A stretch of 48,421 nucleotides of DNA from CBIFWW01 sp966186435 (GCA_966186435.1 CBIFWW010000009.1:1-48421); one strand, 5' to 3'; shown: positions 24,181 to 33,194, numbered from the stretch's first letter. Notes: generated from the letters alone by a model not told the origin. Translations and numbers: made by a program.

Positions 24181-24299
24181 CCCTAAATAATTCGAGTTAC
24201 AGCAAGGCGGCAACGCAGCGAGTCCCCAGGAGCTTACTCAAGTAAGTGACTGGGGCGAGCGAGGAAAGCCAACACAGCTGTAGCTCGAAGTATGACGGG
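24181..24299 (+). repeat. ERIC (enterobacterial repetitive intergenic consensus) element
   Basis: A 119-bp imperfect palindrome. The core CCCCAGGAGCTTACTCAAG and AAGTAAGTGACTGGGG match the two halves of ERIC recognised by the well-known ERIC1R and ERIC2 primers, with one mismatch in 22 for ERIC2 by recall. The ends are inverted: 18 of 23 bases of 24181-24203 pair with 24277-24299. It sits between nirD and nirC and would fold into a long hairpin in the operon mRNA. Confidence 0.88.
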
Positions 24300-24319
24300 A
24301 AAAAGGATATTCATACCTT

Positions 24320-25126
24320 ATGTTTACGGACACCATCACCGCCTGTGCCGCCAACGCGGCCCGCATCAACCGGCTCAACACCACCAATCCCTTAGGCTTC
24401 TGGATCAGTTCCGCTATGGCTGGGGCTTATGTGGGCCTGGGCATTATTTTGATTTTCACCCTCGGCAACCTGATCGACCCGTCCCTGCGCCCACTAGTGA
24501 TGGGGGCCTTCTTCGGCATCGCCCTGACATTAGTGATCATTGCCGGTTCTGAACTGTTCACCGGCCATACCATGTTCCTCACCCTTGGGGTGAAAGCGGG
24601 CACCATTAGCCAGGGCCAGATGTGGCGTATTTTGCCGCAGACCTGGGTGGGCAACCTGCTGGGTTCGGTATTTGTGGCCCTGCTCTACCATTGGGGTGGC
24701 GGTAGCCTGCTCTCTTCGGATACCAGCCTGGTACATAGCGCCGCGCTGGCAAAAACCACGGCCCCGGCCATGGTGCTGTTCTTCAAGGGCGTGTTGTGTA
24801 ACTGGCTGGTTTGCCTGGCAATCTGGATGGCAATCCGCAGCGAAGGCGCCGCTAAATTCCTTGCTATCTGGTGGTGTCTGCTGGCATTTATTGCCTCCGG
24901 CTACGAGCACTCCGTCGCCAATATGACCCTGTTTGCCCTCTCCTGGTTTGGCAACCACAGCGAGGCCTTCACCCTGTCCGGGATCGGCCATAACCTGCTG
25001 TGGGTAACCCTGGGTAACACCGTTTCCGGTGCCGTGTTCATGGGCCTGGGTTACTGGTATGCTACCCCGCGCGCGCAACGCCCCATCAGTGCGGCGGACG
25101 CCGTGACAACATCGCCAGCCAATTAA
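24320..25126 (+). CDS. nirC: Nitrite transporter NirC
   Basis: An inner-membrane channel of the formate/nitrite transporter family, a pentamer in relatives, that moves nitrite in or out for NirBD. The 268-residue length equals E. coli NirC. Six hydrophobic segments are visible, and the family sequences SELFTGHTMFLTLG and GYEHSVANMTLFA line the pore region. The ATG at 24320 follows AAAGGA just after the ERIC element. cysG begins 14 nt downstream. Confidence 0.96.
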   Translation: MFTDTITACAANAARINRLNTTNPLGFWISSAMAGAYVGLGIILIFTLGNLIDPSLRPLVMGAFFGIALTLVIIAGSELFTGHTMFLTLGVKAGTISQGQMWRILPQTWVGNLLGSVFVALLYHWGGGSLLSSDTSLVHSAALAKTTAPAMVLFFKGVLCNWLVCLAIWMAIRSEGAAKFLAIWWCLLAFIASGYEHSVANMTLFALSWFGNHSEAFTLSGIGHNLLWVTLGNTVSGAVFMGLGYWYATPRAQRPISAADAVTTSPAN

Positions 25127-25140
25127 TGTGAGGAAGTACC

Positions 25141-26514
25141 GTGGATCACCTGCCTATATTTTGTCAGCTTAAAAATCGAGATTGCCTGCTGGTTGGCGGC
25201 GGCGATGTCGCCGAACGCAAAGCCCGCCTGCTGATCGAGGCCGGTGCCCGGTTAACGGTGAATGCGCTGAGCTTCACCCCACAGTTCCAGGTGTGGGCCG
25301 AACATCAGGCTCTTATCCTGGCGCAGGGCAGCTTCGATGAATCACTGATGGATACCAGCTGGCTGGTGATTGCCGCCACTGACGATGACGGAGTAAACCA
25401 GCAGGTCAGTGAGGCCGCCGAAGCGCGGCGCATCTTCTGTAATGTGGTGGATGCGCCTCAGGAAGCCAGCTTTATCATGCCGTCGATTATCGACCGCTCC
25501 CCGCTGATGGTGGCGGTCTCCTCCGGCGGGACTTCTCCCGTGCTGGCCCGTCTGCTGCGCGAGCGCCTGGAATCCCTGCTTCCCCTGCATCTGGGGCAGG
25601 TTGCCGGTTATGCCGGGCAACTGCGCCAACGGGTGAAAGCCACCTTCGCCACCATGGCGGAACGCCGCCGCTTCTGGGAGAAATTCTTTGTTAATGACCG
25701 GCTGGCCCAGTCACTGGCAAATAACGATCCTCAGGCCGTGACTTCGATTACCGAAACCCTGATCAACGAGCCGCTGGAAAACCGCGGTGAAGTGGTGCTG
25801 GTGGGTGCCGGGCCAGGTGATGCCGGGCTGTTGACCCTGAAAGGCCTGCAACAGATCCAGCAGGCGGATGTGGTGGTGTATGACCGCCTGGTATCCGACG
25901 ATATCATGAACCTGGTGCGCCGCGATGCTGACCGGGTATTTGTGGGCAAGCGGGCGGGCTATCACTGCGTTCCCCAGGAGGAGATTAACCAGATCCTGCT
26001 GCGGGAAGCCCAAAGTGGCAAGCGCGTGGTGCGCCTAAAAGGGGGCGATCCGTTTATCTTTGGCCGCGGTGGCGAAGAGCTGGAAACCCTACGTAATGGC
26101 GGCATCCCCTTCTCTGTGGTGCCGGGGATTACCGCCGCCTCTGGCTGTTCAGCCTATGCGGGTATTCCATTAACCCATCGGGATTATGCCCAAAGCGTGC
26201 GCCTGGTTACCGGCCACTTGAAAACCGGGGACGAGCTTGACTGGCATAATCTGGCCGCTGAAAAACAGACCCTGGTGTTCTACATGGGGCTGAATCAGGC
26301 CTGGGCTATCCAGGAAAACCTAATAGCCCACGGGATGGCGGAAACCATGCCAGTCGCGCTGGTGCAGAATGGCACCGCCACCACGCAGAAGGTGGTTAGC
26401 GGTACCATGAACCAATTGGCAGAGCTGGCACAGCAAGTAGCAAGCCCGGCGCTAATTATCGTCGGCCCGGTGGTGGCGCTGCGGGATAAACTCAACTGGT
26501 TTTCAAACTACTGA
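25141..26514 (+). CDS. cysG: Siroheme synthase CysG (trifunctional)
   Basis: Makes siroheme from uroporphyrinogen III: methylation at C2 and C7, oxidation to sirohydrochlorin, iron insertion. The 457-residue protein has the N-terminal dehydrogenase/ferrochelatase half (NAD loop VGGGDVAERKA; SSGGTSPVLARLLRE carries the phosphorylated serine of the Salmonella enzyme). The C-terminal SAM uroporphyrinogen methyltransferase half has VGAGPGDAGLLTLKG, RLKGGDPFIFGRGGEE and PGITAASG. Translation begins at a GTG, as in E. coli, after TGAGGAAG. Its product supplies the siroheme of NirB and of sulfite reductase. Confidence 0.97.
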   Translation: MDHLPIFCQLKNRDCLLVGGGDVAERKARLLIEAGARLTVNALSFTPQFQVWAEHQALILAQGSFDESLMDTSWLVIAATDDDGVNQQVSEAAEARRIFCNVVDAPQEASFIMPSIIDRSPLMVAVSSGGTSPVLARLLRERLESLLPLHLGQVAGYAGQLRQRVKATFATMAERRRFWEKFFVNDRLAQSLANNDPQAVTSITETLINEPLENRGEVVLVGAGPGDAGLLTLKGLQQIQQADVVVYDRLVSDDIMNLVRRDADRVFVGKRAGYHCVPQEEINQILLREAQSGKRVVRLKGGDPFIFGRGGEELETLRNGGIPFSVVPGITAASGCSAYAGIPLTHRDYAQSVRLVTGHLKTGDELDWHNLAAEKQTLVFYMGLNQAWAIQENLIAHGMAETMPVALVQNGTATTQKVVSGTMNQLAELAQQVASPALIIVGPVVALRDKLNWFSNY

Positions 26515-26542
26515 GTGATAGAGACAAAAAGTCATAGTGACA

Positions 26543-26567
26543 AAAAAGGCGCCCAAGGCGCCTTTTT
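26543..26567. terminator. Bidirectional terminator between cysG and trpS
   Basis: A5-GGCGCC and GGCGCC-T5 form a perfect 11-bp stem with a CAA loop. It can end both the nir-cysG transcript (rightward) and the dam superoperon after trpS (leftward). Confidence 0.92.
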
Positions 26568-26590
26568 AATACTTGATGGTTAGCCCGCTA

Positions 26591-27595
26591 TTACGGGTGA
26601 GCCACAAAGCCAATCACTTCATACACTTTCTTCAGGGTGGCAGAAGCGCGTTCACGGGCTTTCGCCGCCCCTTCTTTCATCACTTCCTGGAGGAAGGCTT
26701 CATCGTTACGGTAACGGTGGTAGCGCTCCTGCAACTCGGTCAGCATACCGGAAACCGCTTCCGCCACATCGCCTTTCAGATGGCCATACATTTTGCCTTC
26801 GAAGTGCTGTTCCAGTTCCGGGATGGATTTACCGGTCACTGCAGACATGATATCCAGCAGGTTGGAGACACCCGGCTTATTCGCCACGTCATAACGCACC
26901 ACCGGCGGCTCGTCGGAGTCAGTCATGGCACGCTTCAGTTTTTTGACCACAGATTTTGGATCTTCCAGCAGGCCGATAACGTTGTTGCGGTTATCGTCAG
27001 ACTTGGACATCTTCTTGGTCGGCTCCAGCAGGGACATCACGCGTGCGCCTGATTTAGGAATAAACGGCTGCGGCACGGTGAACACATCGCCATACAGAGC
27101 ATTGAAGCGCTGAGCGATATCGCGGCTCAGTTCCAGGTGCTGTTTCTGGTCTTCACCCACCGGAACCTGGTTGGTTTGATACAGCAGAATGTCGGCTGCC
27201 ATCAGCACCGGGTAGTCAAACAGACCGGCATTGATGTTCTCGGCATAGCGGGTGGATTTGTCTTTAAACTGGGTCATACGGCTCAGTTCACCGAAGTAGG
27301 TATAGCAGTTCAGCGCCCAGCCCAGCTGTGCGTGTTCCGGCACATGGGATTGAACGAAGATGGTACTTTTCTTCGGGTCGATGCCGCAGGCCAGATATAG
27401 CGCCAGGGTATCGAGAGTGGCCTTACGCAGCGCGGCGGGGTCCTGACGCACGGTGATGGCATGCTGGTCAACAATGCAGTAAATGCAGTGATAATCATCC
27501 TGCATGTTTACCCATTGGCGCAGCGCTCCCATGTAGTTCCCGATGGTTAATTCCCCAGAAGGCTGGGCGCCACTAAAGACGATGGGCTTACTCAT
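26591..27595 (-). CDS. trpS: Tryptophanyl-tRNA synthetase
   Basis: Charges tRNA-Trp with tryptophan; class-I synthetase of 334 residues, equal to E. coli. The HIGH-type signature is TIGN in GELTIGNYMGALRQW, and the KMSKS loop is in TKKMSKSDDN. The ATG at 27595 is preferred over an in-frame ATG 39 codons upstream, which lies inside gph; the chosen start restores MSKPIVFSGAQPSG. The gene overlaps gph by 8 bp and closes the superoperon. Confidence 0.98.
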   Translation of the reverse strand: MSKPIVFSGAQPSGELTIGNYMGALRQWVNMQDDYHCIYCIVDQHAITVRQDPAALRKATLDTLALYLACGIDPKKSTIFVQSHVPEHAQLGWALNCYTYFGELSRMTQFKDKSTRYAENINAGLFDYPVLMAADILLYQTNQVPVGEDQKQHLELSRDIAQRFNALYGDVFTVPQPFIPKSGARVMSLLEPTKKMSKSDDNRNNVIGLLEDPKSVVKKLKRAMTDSDEPPVVRYDVANKPGVSNLLDIMSAVTGKSIPELEQHFEGKMYGHLKGDVAEAVSGMLTELQERYHRYRNDEAFLQEVMKEGAAKARERASATLKKVYEVIGFVAHP

Positions 27596-28349
27596 TGTTA
27601 GATTCCTGCTGTTCATTGTGTGAATGCCCAAGGGCGGGCAACAGTTCGTTGAAACGGTCGAACACATAATTCGGTTCGCTGAATGAAATCGGCTCACCAT
27701 AGTTGTAGCCATAGGTCAGCCCAACGTTGGGGCAACCAGCTGCTTTGGCGGCCAGAATATCATTGCGGGAATCCCCGACAAATAACAGCTGCTCCGGGGC
27801 CAGTTCAAAGCGCGCCAGCACATGATGCAATGCTTCCGGGTGCGGTTTTTTCTGTTGAACGTCATCACCACCGATAATCACATCGAAATAGTGGGCAATG
27901 TTCAGGGCCTCGAGCAATGGGCGCACAAATGGCGTCGGCTTATTGGTCACCAGGCCCAGCGGGTAGCCCTGTTGATGCAAGTCCGCCAGGGTTTGTTCCA
28001 CGTCAGGGAACAGGAAGCTGCCCTCTTCCACGCGCTCAGCGTAATAGCGGTCAAACAGGCGGCGCATCATGGCCAGGCGCACGGATTCCGGCGGTGGCTC
28101 ATGGGCGGCTACCGGGCGGTTGCCCGCCGCTTTTAGCGCGGCATCTTCCTGGATTGACCATTTCAGCGCCCGCTCCATCAGCACATCGGCACCGTTGCCA
28201 ATCCAGGTCACCACCCGGGATTCACCGGCAGGCGGCAGTTCCAGCGCATACAGCGCCATATCCACGGCATCGGTTAAGCCCGGGGCGCTATCCACCAGGG
28301 TGCCATCCAGATCGAAGGCCACCCCACGGATGTTTTGCAACTTAGTCAT
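27588..28349 (-). CDS. gph: Phosphoglycolate phosphatase
   Basis: HAD hydrolase that removes 2-phosphoglycolate, formed for example during repair of oxidative DNA ends. The 253-residue product has motif I FDLDGTLVD, a cap domain with WIGNGADVLMERAL, motif II-III region VTNKP and KKPHPEALHH, and motif IV VGDSRNDILAAKAAG. It overlaps rpe (8 bp) upstream and trpS (8 bp) downstream, as in the E. coli operon. Confidence 0.96.
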   Translation of the reverse strand: MTKLQNIRGVAFDLDGTLVDSAPGLTDAVDMALYALELPPAGESRVVTWIGNGADVLMERALKWSIQEDAALKAAGNRPVAAHEPPPESVRLAMMRRLFDRYYAERVEEGSFLFPDVEQTLADLHQQGYPLGLVTNKPTPFVRPLLEALNIAHYFDVIIGGDDVQQKKPHPEALHHVLARFELAPEQLLFVGDSRNDILAAKAAGCPNVGLTYGYNYGEPISFSEPNYVFDRFNELLPALGHSHNEQQESNNE

Positions 28350-29019
28350 GATTTACCTTAGCCAGCTCACTACGCATTTTATCGACGATGGCTTTGTAGT
28401 CCGGCTGGCCGAAGATCGCCGAACCGGCCACAAACATATCGGCACCTGCGGCGGCGATTTCGCGGATATTGTCGGCTTTGACGCCACCGTCCACTTCCAG
28501 GCGGATATCACGGCCGGAAGCATCAATCAGGGCGCGGACCTTACGCAGTTTCTCAAAGGTGTGAGGAATAAAAGATTGGCCACCGAAACCTGGGTTGACG
28601 GACATCAGCAGGATGACATCCAGCTTATCCATCACGTTTTCCAGGAAGGTCAGCGAGGTGGCCGGGTTCAGTACCAGGCCGGCTTTGCAGCCATGCTCTT
28701 TGATCAACTGGAGAGAACGGTCAACGTGCTCAGAGGCTTCAGGGTGGAAAGTGATGATGCTCGCCCCGGCGGCGGCAAAATCAGGAATGATACGGTCGAC
28801 CGGTTTCACCATTAAATGGACGTCAATCGGTGCGGTAATGCCGTAATCCCGCAGCGCTTTCAGTACCATCGGCCCCATGGTCAGGTTGGGCACATAGTGG
28901 TTATCCATAACATCGAAGTGAACAACATCGCCGCCGGCGACCAGGGCCTTAGCGGTATCTTCGCCAAGGCGCGCAAAGTCAGCCGACAGGATCGAGGGTG
29001 CAATCAAATACTGTTTCAT
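28342..29019 (-). CDS. rpe: Ribulose-phosphate 3-epimerase
   Basis: Interconverts ribulose 5-phosphate and xylulose 5-phosphate in the pentose phosphate pathway. The 225-residue TIM-barrel protein has APSILSADFARLGED, the metal-binding HFDVMDNHYVPNLT and DVHLMVKP, MSVNPGFGGQSF, and LEVDGGVK. Start at 29019 follows CTGGAG. It lies 38 nt after dam and overlaps gph by 8 bp. Confidence 0.98.
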   Translation of the reverse strand: MKQYLIAPSILSADFARLGEDTAKALVAGGDVVHFDVMDNHYVPNLTMGPMVLKALRDYGITAPIDVHLMVKPVDRIIPDFAAAGASIITFHPEASEHVDRSLQLIKEHGCKAGLVLNPATSLTFLENVMDKLDVILLMSVNPGFGGQSFIPHTFEKLRKVRALIDASGRDIRLEVDGGVKADNIREIAAAGADMFVAGSAIFGQPDYKAIVDKMRSELAKVNHD

Positions 29020-29057
29020 TCGCTTCTCCAGGTGATAATCGCTCCAGGGTGGCGAGG

Positions 29058-29873
29058 CTATTGGGTGTTATATAACGCCAGCAATTCGTCCACCTTTTTG
29101 CGCGTGCCGCCATTGCTACTGATGCTACGCCGGACGCGCACTACGTGCAGTTTGGCCTGCTGATACCAAATCCGGGTTAATTCGGTGTCGTGATTGGATA
29201 CCAGGACCGGAATGTTTTTGGCCTGCAACGCTTCGGCAAGTGAAGCCAGATGCTGTTGCTGTTCCATGGTAAAGCTATTGGTATGGTAAGCCGTAAAATT
29301 AGCCGTTGCGGAAAGCGGTGCATAGGGCGGATCGCAATAGACCACAGAACCGGCAAGGGCACCGTTCATACTGTCATCATATGACTGGCAAAGGAACGTG
29401 GCTTTTTGGGCCTGCGCCGCAAAATCAAACAGTTCCGCTTCCGGAAAATAAAGTTTGCTGTAACGCCCAAAAGGTACGTTGAATTCACCGCGTAGATTGT
29501 ACCGGCACAGGCCGTTGTAACAGTGTCGGTTCAGGTACAAAAACAGCAATGCACGCCGGAAGGGTTCGCGACAGCGGTTGAACTCTTCCCGCAGCCCATA
29601 AAACGCTTCAGGCTGATTATTTGCAGGGGTGAATAGCAGACGGGACTGTTGAACATACTCATCGGCATGGGTCTGAACAATCTTGTACAGATTGATCAAA
29701 TCGGCGTTGATGTCCGCCAGTACATAACTTGGGTAATCGGTGTTGAGGAATACCGAACCGGCACCCACGAAGGGTTCAACCAGGCAGTCACCCTCGGGCA
29801 GGTGACTACGGATATCTTCAAGCAGGGGGTATTTCCCCCCTGCCCATTTCAAAAAAGCGCGTTTCTTTTTCAT
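29058..29873 (-). CDS. dam: DNA adenine methylase Dam
   Basis: Methylates adenine in GATC, marking the parental strand for mismatch repair and timing SeqA/DnaA action. The 271-residue alpha-class methyltransferase has the SAM motif FVGAGSVFLN and the catalytic DPPY in VVYCDPPYAPLS. KWAGGKYPLLEDI opens the protein, as in E. coli. It is slightly shorter than the 278-residue E. coli enzyme because of its C-terminus. In E. coli its expression is growth-rate controlled from distant upstream promoters of the superoperon. Confidence 0.97.
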   Translation of the reverse strand: MKKKRAFLKWAGGKYPLLEDIRSHLPEGDCLVEPFVGAGSVFLNTDYPSYVLADINADLINLYKIVQTHADEYVQQSRLLFTPANNQPEAFYGLREEFNRCREPFRRALLFLYLNRHCYNGLCRYNLRGEFNVPFGRYSKLYFPEAELFDFAAQAQKATFLCQSYDDSMNGALAGSVVYCDPPYAPLSATANFTAYHTNSFTMEQQQHLASLAEALQAKNIPVLVSNHDTELTRIWYQQAKLHVVRVRRSISSNGGTRKKVDELLALYNTQ

Positions 29874-29903
29874 GCTGCCTGACTATCTACACCTTCTCCA
29901 GCT

Positions 29904-29918
29904 GTGGAGACGCTCCAC
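29904..29918. other. Short hairpin in the damX-dam gap
   Basis: GTGGAG-ACG-CTCCAC is a perfect 6-bp stem in the 64-bp gap between damX and dam. No T-run follows. It could pause ribonuclease or modulate dam expression within the operon, but this is not demonstrated. Confidence 0.4.
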
Positions 29919-29937
29919 CAGCATTTTGCGCTTTGAA

Positions 29938-31242
29938 TCACTGCTTTAGATCAGACTGCACCTGATGAATTGGCTTGGCCCAAGGGTTCTTCGCCTGTAC
30001 ATCGGATGGCAGTGCGGATACAGCACGTTTCGCTTCATCTTTGGAACCGTACACACCGCTCACCAGGACATACCACGGTTGGCCGTTACGCTTGGTTTCA
30101 TACACCACGAAGTTTTGCAGGTTTTCTTTCTTCGCCCATGCATTCAGGTTGTTGAAGTTAGAAGAGCTGCTCAGCTGCAGGGTGTAGTTGCTCCCGGCGG
30201 CGGATTTCAGCGCCGAGACGTTACCCGCGGACACGCCAGTTGCAGCGGCGGCTGCCGGTGCGCTGGCTGCCGGGGCAGTGGTGGCCGCAGGCGCTTTAGG
30301 AGTGGCCGCAGGTGCTTTAGCCGGGGTGGCCGCAGCGGTTTGCTGCGGTGCTTTTGCCGGGGCTGGTGCAGTAGTAACGATGTGTTTGGTGGCTTCGGGT
30401 TTAGACTGAACCGGCACCGCTTTTGCGGTTTGCTGCGGCTTAGTTTCAACCGGCTGCACTTTACGTGGCGCTGGCTCAATCACTGTGGTTTTACGCTCAG
30501 GACGTGAAGCCGCTGCCGCGGTAGTTTGCTCTGGGCGAGACGCTTCACGATGCTGGCTGTTGTTAACCTGAGCAACAGTCGCTGGCGCAGTCGGCAGGGT
30601 GCTGCTGGCGGCATTGTTGATCTGCTGGCTCTGCTGCGGCTGGGTCAACGCATTGTTCAGATCACCCTGAACCTCAACACGCTGCTGATCGGCAGGTGCC
30701 GTTTGCGGCTGGCCCTGAGTCGGGGTAGAGGCGATTGGCGGCAGGTTTACTTCCTGCTGGGCATTCATGTTCTGAACGGGCTGCTGACCATTGTTGGCCT
30801 GCTGATCGCCTGCATTGTTTAGTTGGATGTTGCGCTCATTGCCATTACTGGCGCTGTTATCGCTGTTGGAAGGCGATTTCAGGGCGGAGCCAATGCCAAT
30901 AATCAAAATAAGCAGCGCCAGGATACCCACGCCCATCATCAGATGCTGACGGGAAACCGGGCCTTTGGCTGGGGCTTTTTTACGTTTTGCGGGGCGACGG
31001 TCGGCGGCAGCGGCGGCTTCATCTTGCTCGTCGTCGTAATCCTCTTCCACTTCGTCTTCTGGCTCATTCTCCACCCGGCGATTACGGGTAGGACGGCGAT
31101 CGTCCTCATCATCGATATCGATATCATCGACATTAAACTGAGGCTCTTCTTTCTCGTACTCTTCAGCGGATTTACGTGAGCGGACAGGACGACGGTCACT
31201 GAGGTCTGGCTTCAGCTCGTCTTCCGGTTTGAATTCATCCAT
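29938..31242 (-). CDS. damX: Septal-ring SPOR-domain protein DamX
   Basis: A single-pass inner-membrane protein recruited to the division septum, where its SPOR domain binds denuded glycan. The 434-residue product has an acidic, charged cytoplasmic region (about 1-95, rich in Asp, Glu and Arg) and a membrane segment MMGVGILALLILIIGIGSAL. A long periplasmic linker rich in Gln, Asn, Ala, Pro and Thr follows, and then a SPOR domain in the last 80 residues (YTLQLSSSSNFNNLNAWAKK and WYVLVSGVYGSKDEAKRAV). The start at 31242 (MDEFKPEDELKPD) matches E. coli; an ATG four codons upstream is less likely. Confidence 0.95.
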   Translation of the reverse strand: MDEFKPEDELKPDLSDRRPVRSRKSAEEYEKEEPQFNVDDIDIDDEDDRRPTRNRRVENEPEDEVEEDYDDEQDEAAAAADRRPAKRKKAPAKGPVSRQHLMMGVGILALLILIIGIGSALKSPSNSDNSASNGNERNIQLNNAGDQQANNGQQPVQNMNAQQEVNLPPIASTPTQGQPQTAPADQQRVEVQGDLNNALTQPQQSQQINNAASSTLPTAPATVAQVNNSQHREASRPEQTTAAAASRPERKTTVIEPAPRKVQPVETKPQQTAKAVPVQSKPEATKHIVTTAPAPAKAPQQTAAATPAKAPAATPKAPAATTAPAASAPAAAAATGVSAGNVSALKSAAGSNYTLQLSSSSNFNNLNAWAKKENLQNFVVYETKRNGQPWYVLVSGVYGSKDEAKRAVSALPSDVQAKNPWAKPIHQVQSDLKQ

Positions 31243-31299
31243 TTGACACCCCACTATAGGCGCTTGCCAGCGTTCTCACTTTGCACAGCGCCCGAAGTT

Positions 31300-31319
31300 A
31301 AAAACCGCCAAATCGGCGG
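31300..31319 (-). terminator. Attenuator-like terminator between aroB and damX
   Basis: On the minus strand CCGCC-GATTT-GGCGG is followed directly by five T, within the 99-bp gap between aroB and damX. The stem is only 5 bp but all GC. As damX-dam-rpe-gph-trpS continue downstream, it would be a partial, intra-operon terminator. Confidence 0.6.
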
Positions 31320-31341
31320 CAGACTTTTCAAATAATGACGA

Positions 31342-32424
31342 TTACAAACAATCCGCAATCGCACTAAGTACCACATCATGCGGAACTCCGGCCCGCACTT
31401 CGCTCTTCCCTGGTGCCAGCGGCAACACTAAGCGCAGCTCACCAGCAACAACTTTTTTGTCGCGCATCATATGTGGCAGGTAGGCTTCCGGCGCCATGGT
31501 CTCTGGCCCTTTAACCGGTAAGCCTGCACGCTCAAGGATGGAGATAATTCGCGCCACGTCTGGTTCGCGGAATTGCCCCAGGCGTTGAGCGGTACGCGCT
31601 GCCATCACCATTCCGGCAGCGATGGCCTCACCATGTAGCCAAACGCCATAACCCATTTCGGTTTCAATAGCATGACCAAAGGTGTGGCCAAGATTGAGTA
31701 AAGCACGTAAACCGCTTTCACGCTCGTCGGCGGCTACCACCTCAGCCTTGATTTCACAGCAGCGGCGGATGCAATACGCCATGGCTTTTTCATCCAGCGC
31801 CAGCAGTTCATCAAGGTGCTGTTCCAGCCAGCCCAGGAACTCATCATCAAGGATAATGCCGTATTTGATGACTTCAGCCAGACCGGATGCCAGCTCACGA
31901 CGGGGCAGGGTTTTCAGACAATCGAGATCGACAACCACCGATGCCGGCTGCCAGAAGGCACCAATCATGTTTTTGCCCATCGGGTGGTTAACTGCGGTTT
32001 TACCACCCACAGAAGAGTCCACCTGGGAAAGCAGCGTGGTGGGCACCTGAATAAAGCGCACTCCGCGTTGGTAGCTCGCGGCTGCAAAGCCGGTGAGATC
32101 ACCGATTACGCCGCCGCCTAAAGCGATAAGCGTAGTGTCGCGACCATGGGGTTTTTGCAGCAATGCGGTAAACACAGTGTCCATAACGGACAGGCTTTTA
32201 TAAGCTTCGCCGTCAGGCAGAATCACCTGATCGACTTTTACACCCGCGCGTTCGAGTACATCGCGAATGGTTGAAAGGTACAGAGGCGCCAGTGTCTCAT
32301 TGGTAACCAGCATCACCTGATCGCCTGATTTCAGCGGCCAGAACGACGCCGGGTCATTAAACAGCCCGGCAGCGATAGTGATCGGGTAGCTACGCTCACC
32401 CAGAGTGACAGCCAACTTCTCCAT
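31342..32424 (-). CDS. aroB: 3-Dehydroquinate synthase
   Basis: Second step of the shikimate pathway: cyclises DAHP to 3-dehydroquinate, NAD+ and zinc dependent. The 360-residue product (E. coli 362) has the NAD loop GGGVIGDLTGFAAASYQRG, VPTTLLSQVDSSVGGKTAVN, and the zinc ligands in LASGLAEVIKYG, LNLGHTFGHAIE and the later WLHGEA histidine. It follows aroK by 57 bp in the same direction. Confidence 0.98.
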   Translation of the reverse strand: MEKLAVTLGERSYPITIAAGLFNDPASFWPLKSGDQVMLVTNETLAPLYLSTIRDVLERAGVKVDQVILPDGEAYKSLSVMDTVFTALLQKPHGRDTTLIALGGGVIGDLTGFAAASYQRGVRFIQVPTTLLSQVDSSVGGKTAVNHPMGKNMIGAFWQPASVVVDLDCLKTLPRRELASGLAEVIKYGIILDDEFLGWLEQHLDELLALDEKAMAYCIRRCCEIKAEVVAADERESGLRALLNLGHTFGHAIETEMGYGVWLHGEAIAAGMVMAARTAQRLGQFREPDVARIISILERAGLPVKGPETMAPEAYLPHMMRDKKVVAGELRLVLPLAPGKSEVRAGVPHDVVLSAIADCL

Positions 32425-32481
32425 GACGCTCTGCCCCTTTAAAAATACAAGCGCCTGACAGGCAGGCGGCTTAACGCTGAA

Positions 32482-33003
32482 TTAATTGTTATCCAGCATA
32501 TGAATGATTTGATTCGCGACCACTTTAGCGCTTTGATCGTCAGTACGAATAGTTACGTCAGCGATCTCTTCGTACAGCGGGTTGCGTTCATCTGCCAGCG
32601 CTTCCAGCACTTCACGCGGTGGAGCGTCAACTTGCAGCAGCGGGCGCTTTTTATCACGCTGAGTGCGTGCCAGCTGTTTTTCAATAGTTGTTTCAAGATA
32701 AACAACGACGCCGCGCGCGGAAAGACGATTGCGAGTTTCCCGTGATTTTACAGAGCCGCCGCCTGTTGCCAGCACAATGCCCTGTTTTTCCGTGAGTTCG
32801 TTGATGATTTTTTCTTCACGGTCGCGAAAACCTTCTTCACCTTCTACATCGAAGACCCAGCCCACATCAGCCCCGGTGCGCTTCTCAATTTCATGATCGG
32901 AATCGTAAAACTCCATATTGAGCTGTTGTGCTAACTGACGCCCAATAGTGCTTTTGCCGGCGCCCATAGGCCCAACCAGAAAGATATTGCGTTTCTCTGC
33001 CAT
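32482..33003 (-). CDS. aroK: Shikimate kinase I
   Basis: Phosphorylates shikimate at the 3-hydroxyl with ATP. The 173-residue kinase has the P-loop GPMGAGKST (11-19), the shikimate-binding Asp in FYDSDHEIEKR, GFRDREE, and TGGGSV. It heads the aroKB-damX-dam-rpe-gph-trpS operon. Length and sequence match E. coli AroK rather than the paralogue AroL. Confidence 0.98.
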   Translation of the reverse strand: MAEKRNIFLVGPMGAGKSTIGRQLAQQLNMEFYDSDHEIEKRTGADVGWVFDVEGEEGFRDREEKIINELTEKQGIVLATGGGSVKSRETRNRLSARGVVVYLETTIEKQLARTQRDKKRPLLQVDAPPREVLEALADERNPLYEEIADVTIRTDDQSAKVVANQIIHMLDNN

Positions 33004-33194
33004 TTTTTCGGTACTACTAAGACAATTCGTGGATGATAAATCCGCCGCGCCATCTTTTCGGCGTAGCAGGACATGAACTGAAACCTCTTGTGCGTTAGTG
33101 CGAGAGTCAGACTGAAAATTATCTCAACACTACAGGTAGTTTGGCAACCGATTAAATTACCATTCCTGACAGTCGGTATTGAAAACTGTTACAT

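Noticed and set aside
30188..30409. An alanine/valine/glycine-rich plus-strand frame within damX
   Set aside because: Compositional shadow of the Ala/Pro/Thr-rich damX linker on the opposite strand.
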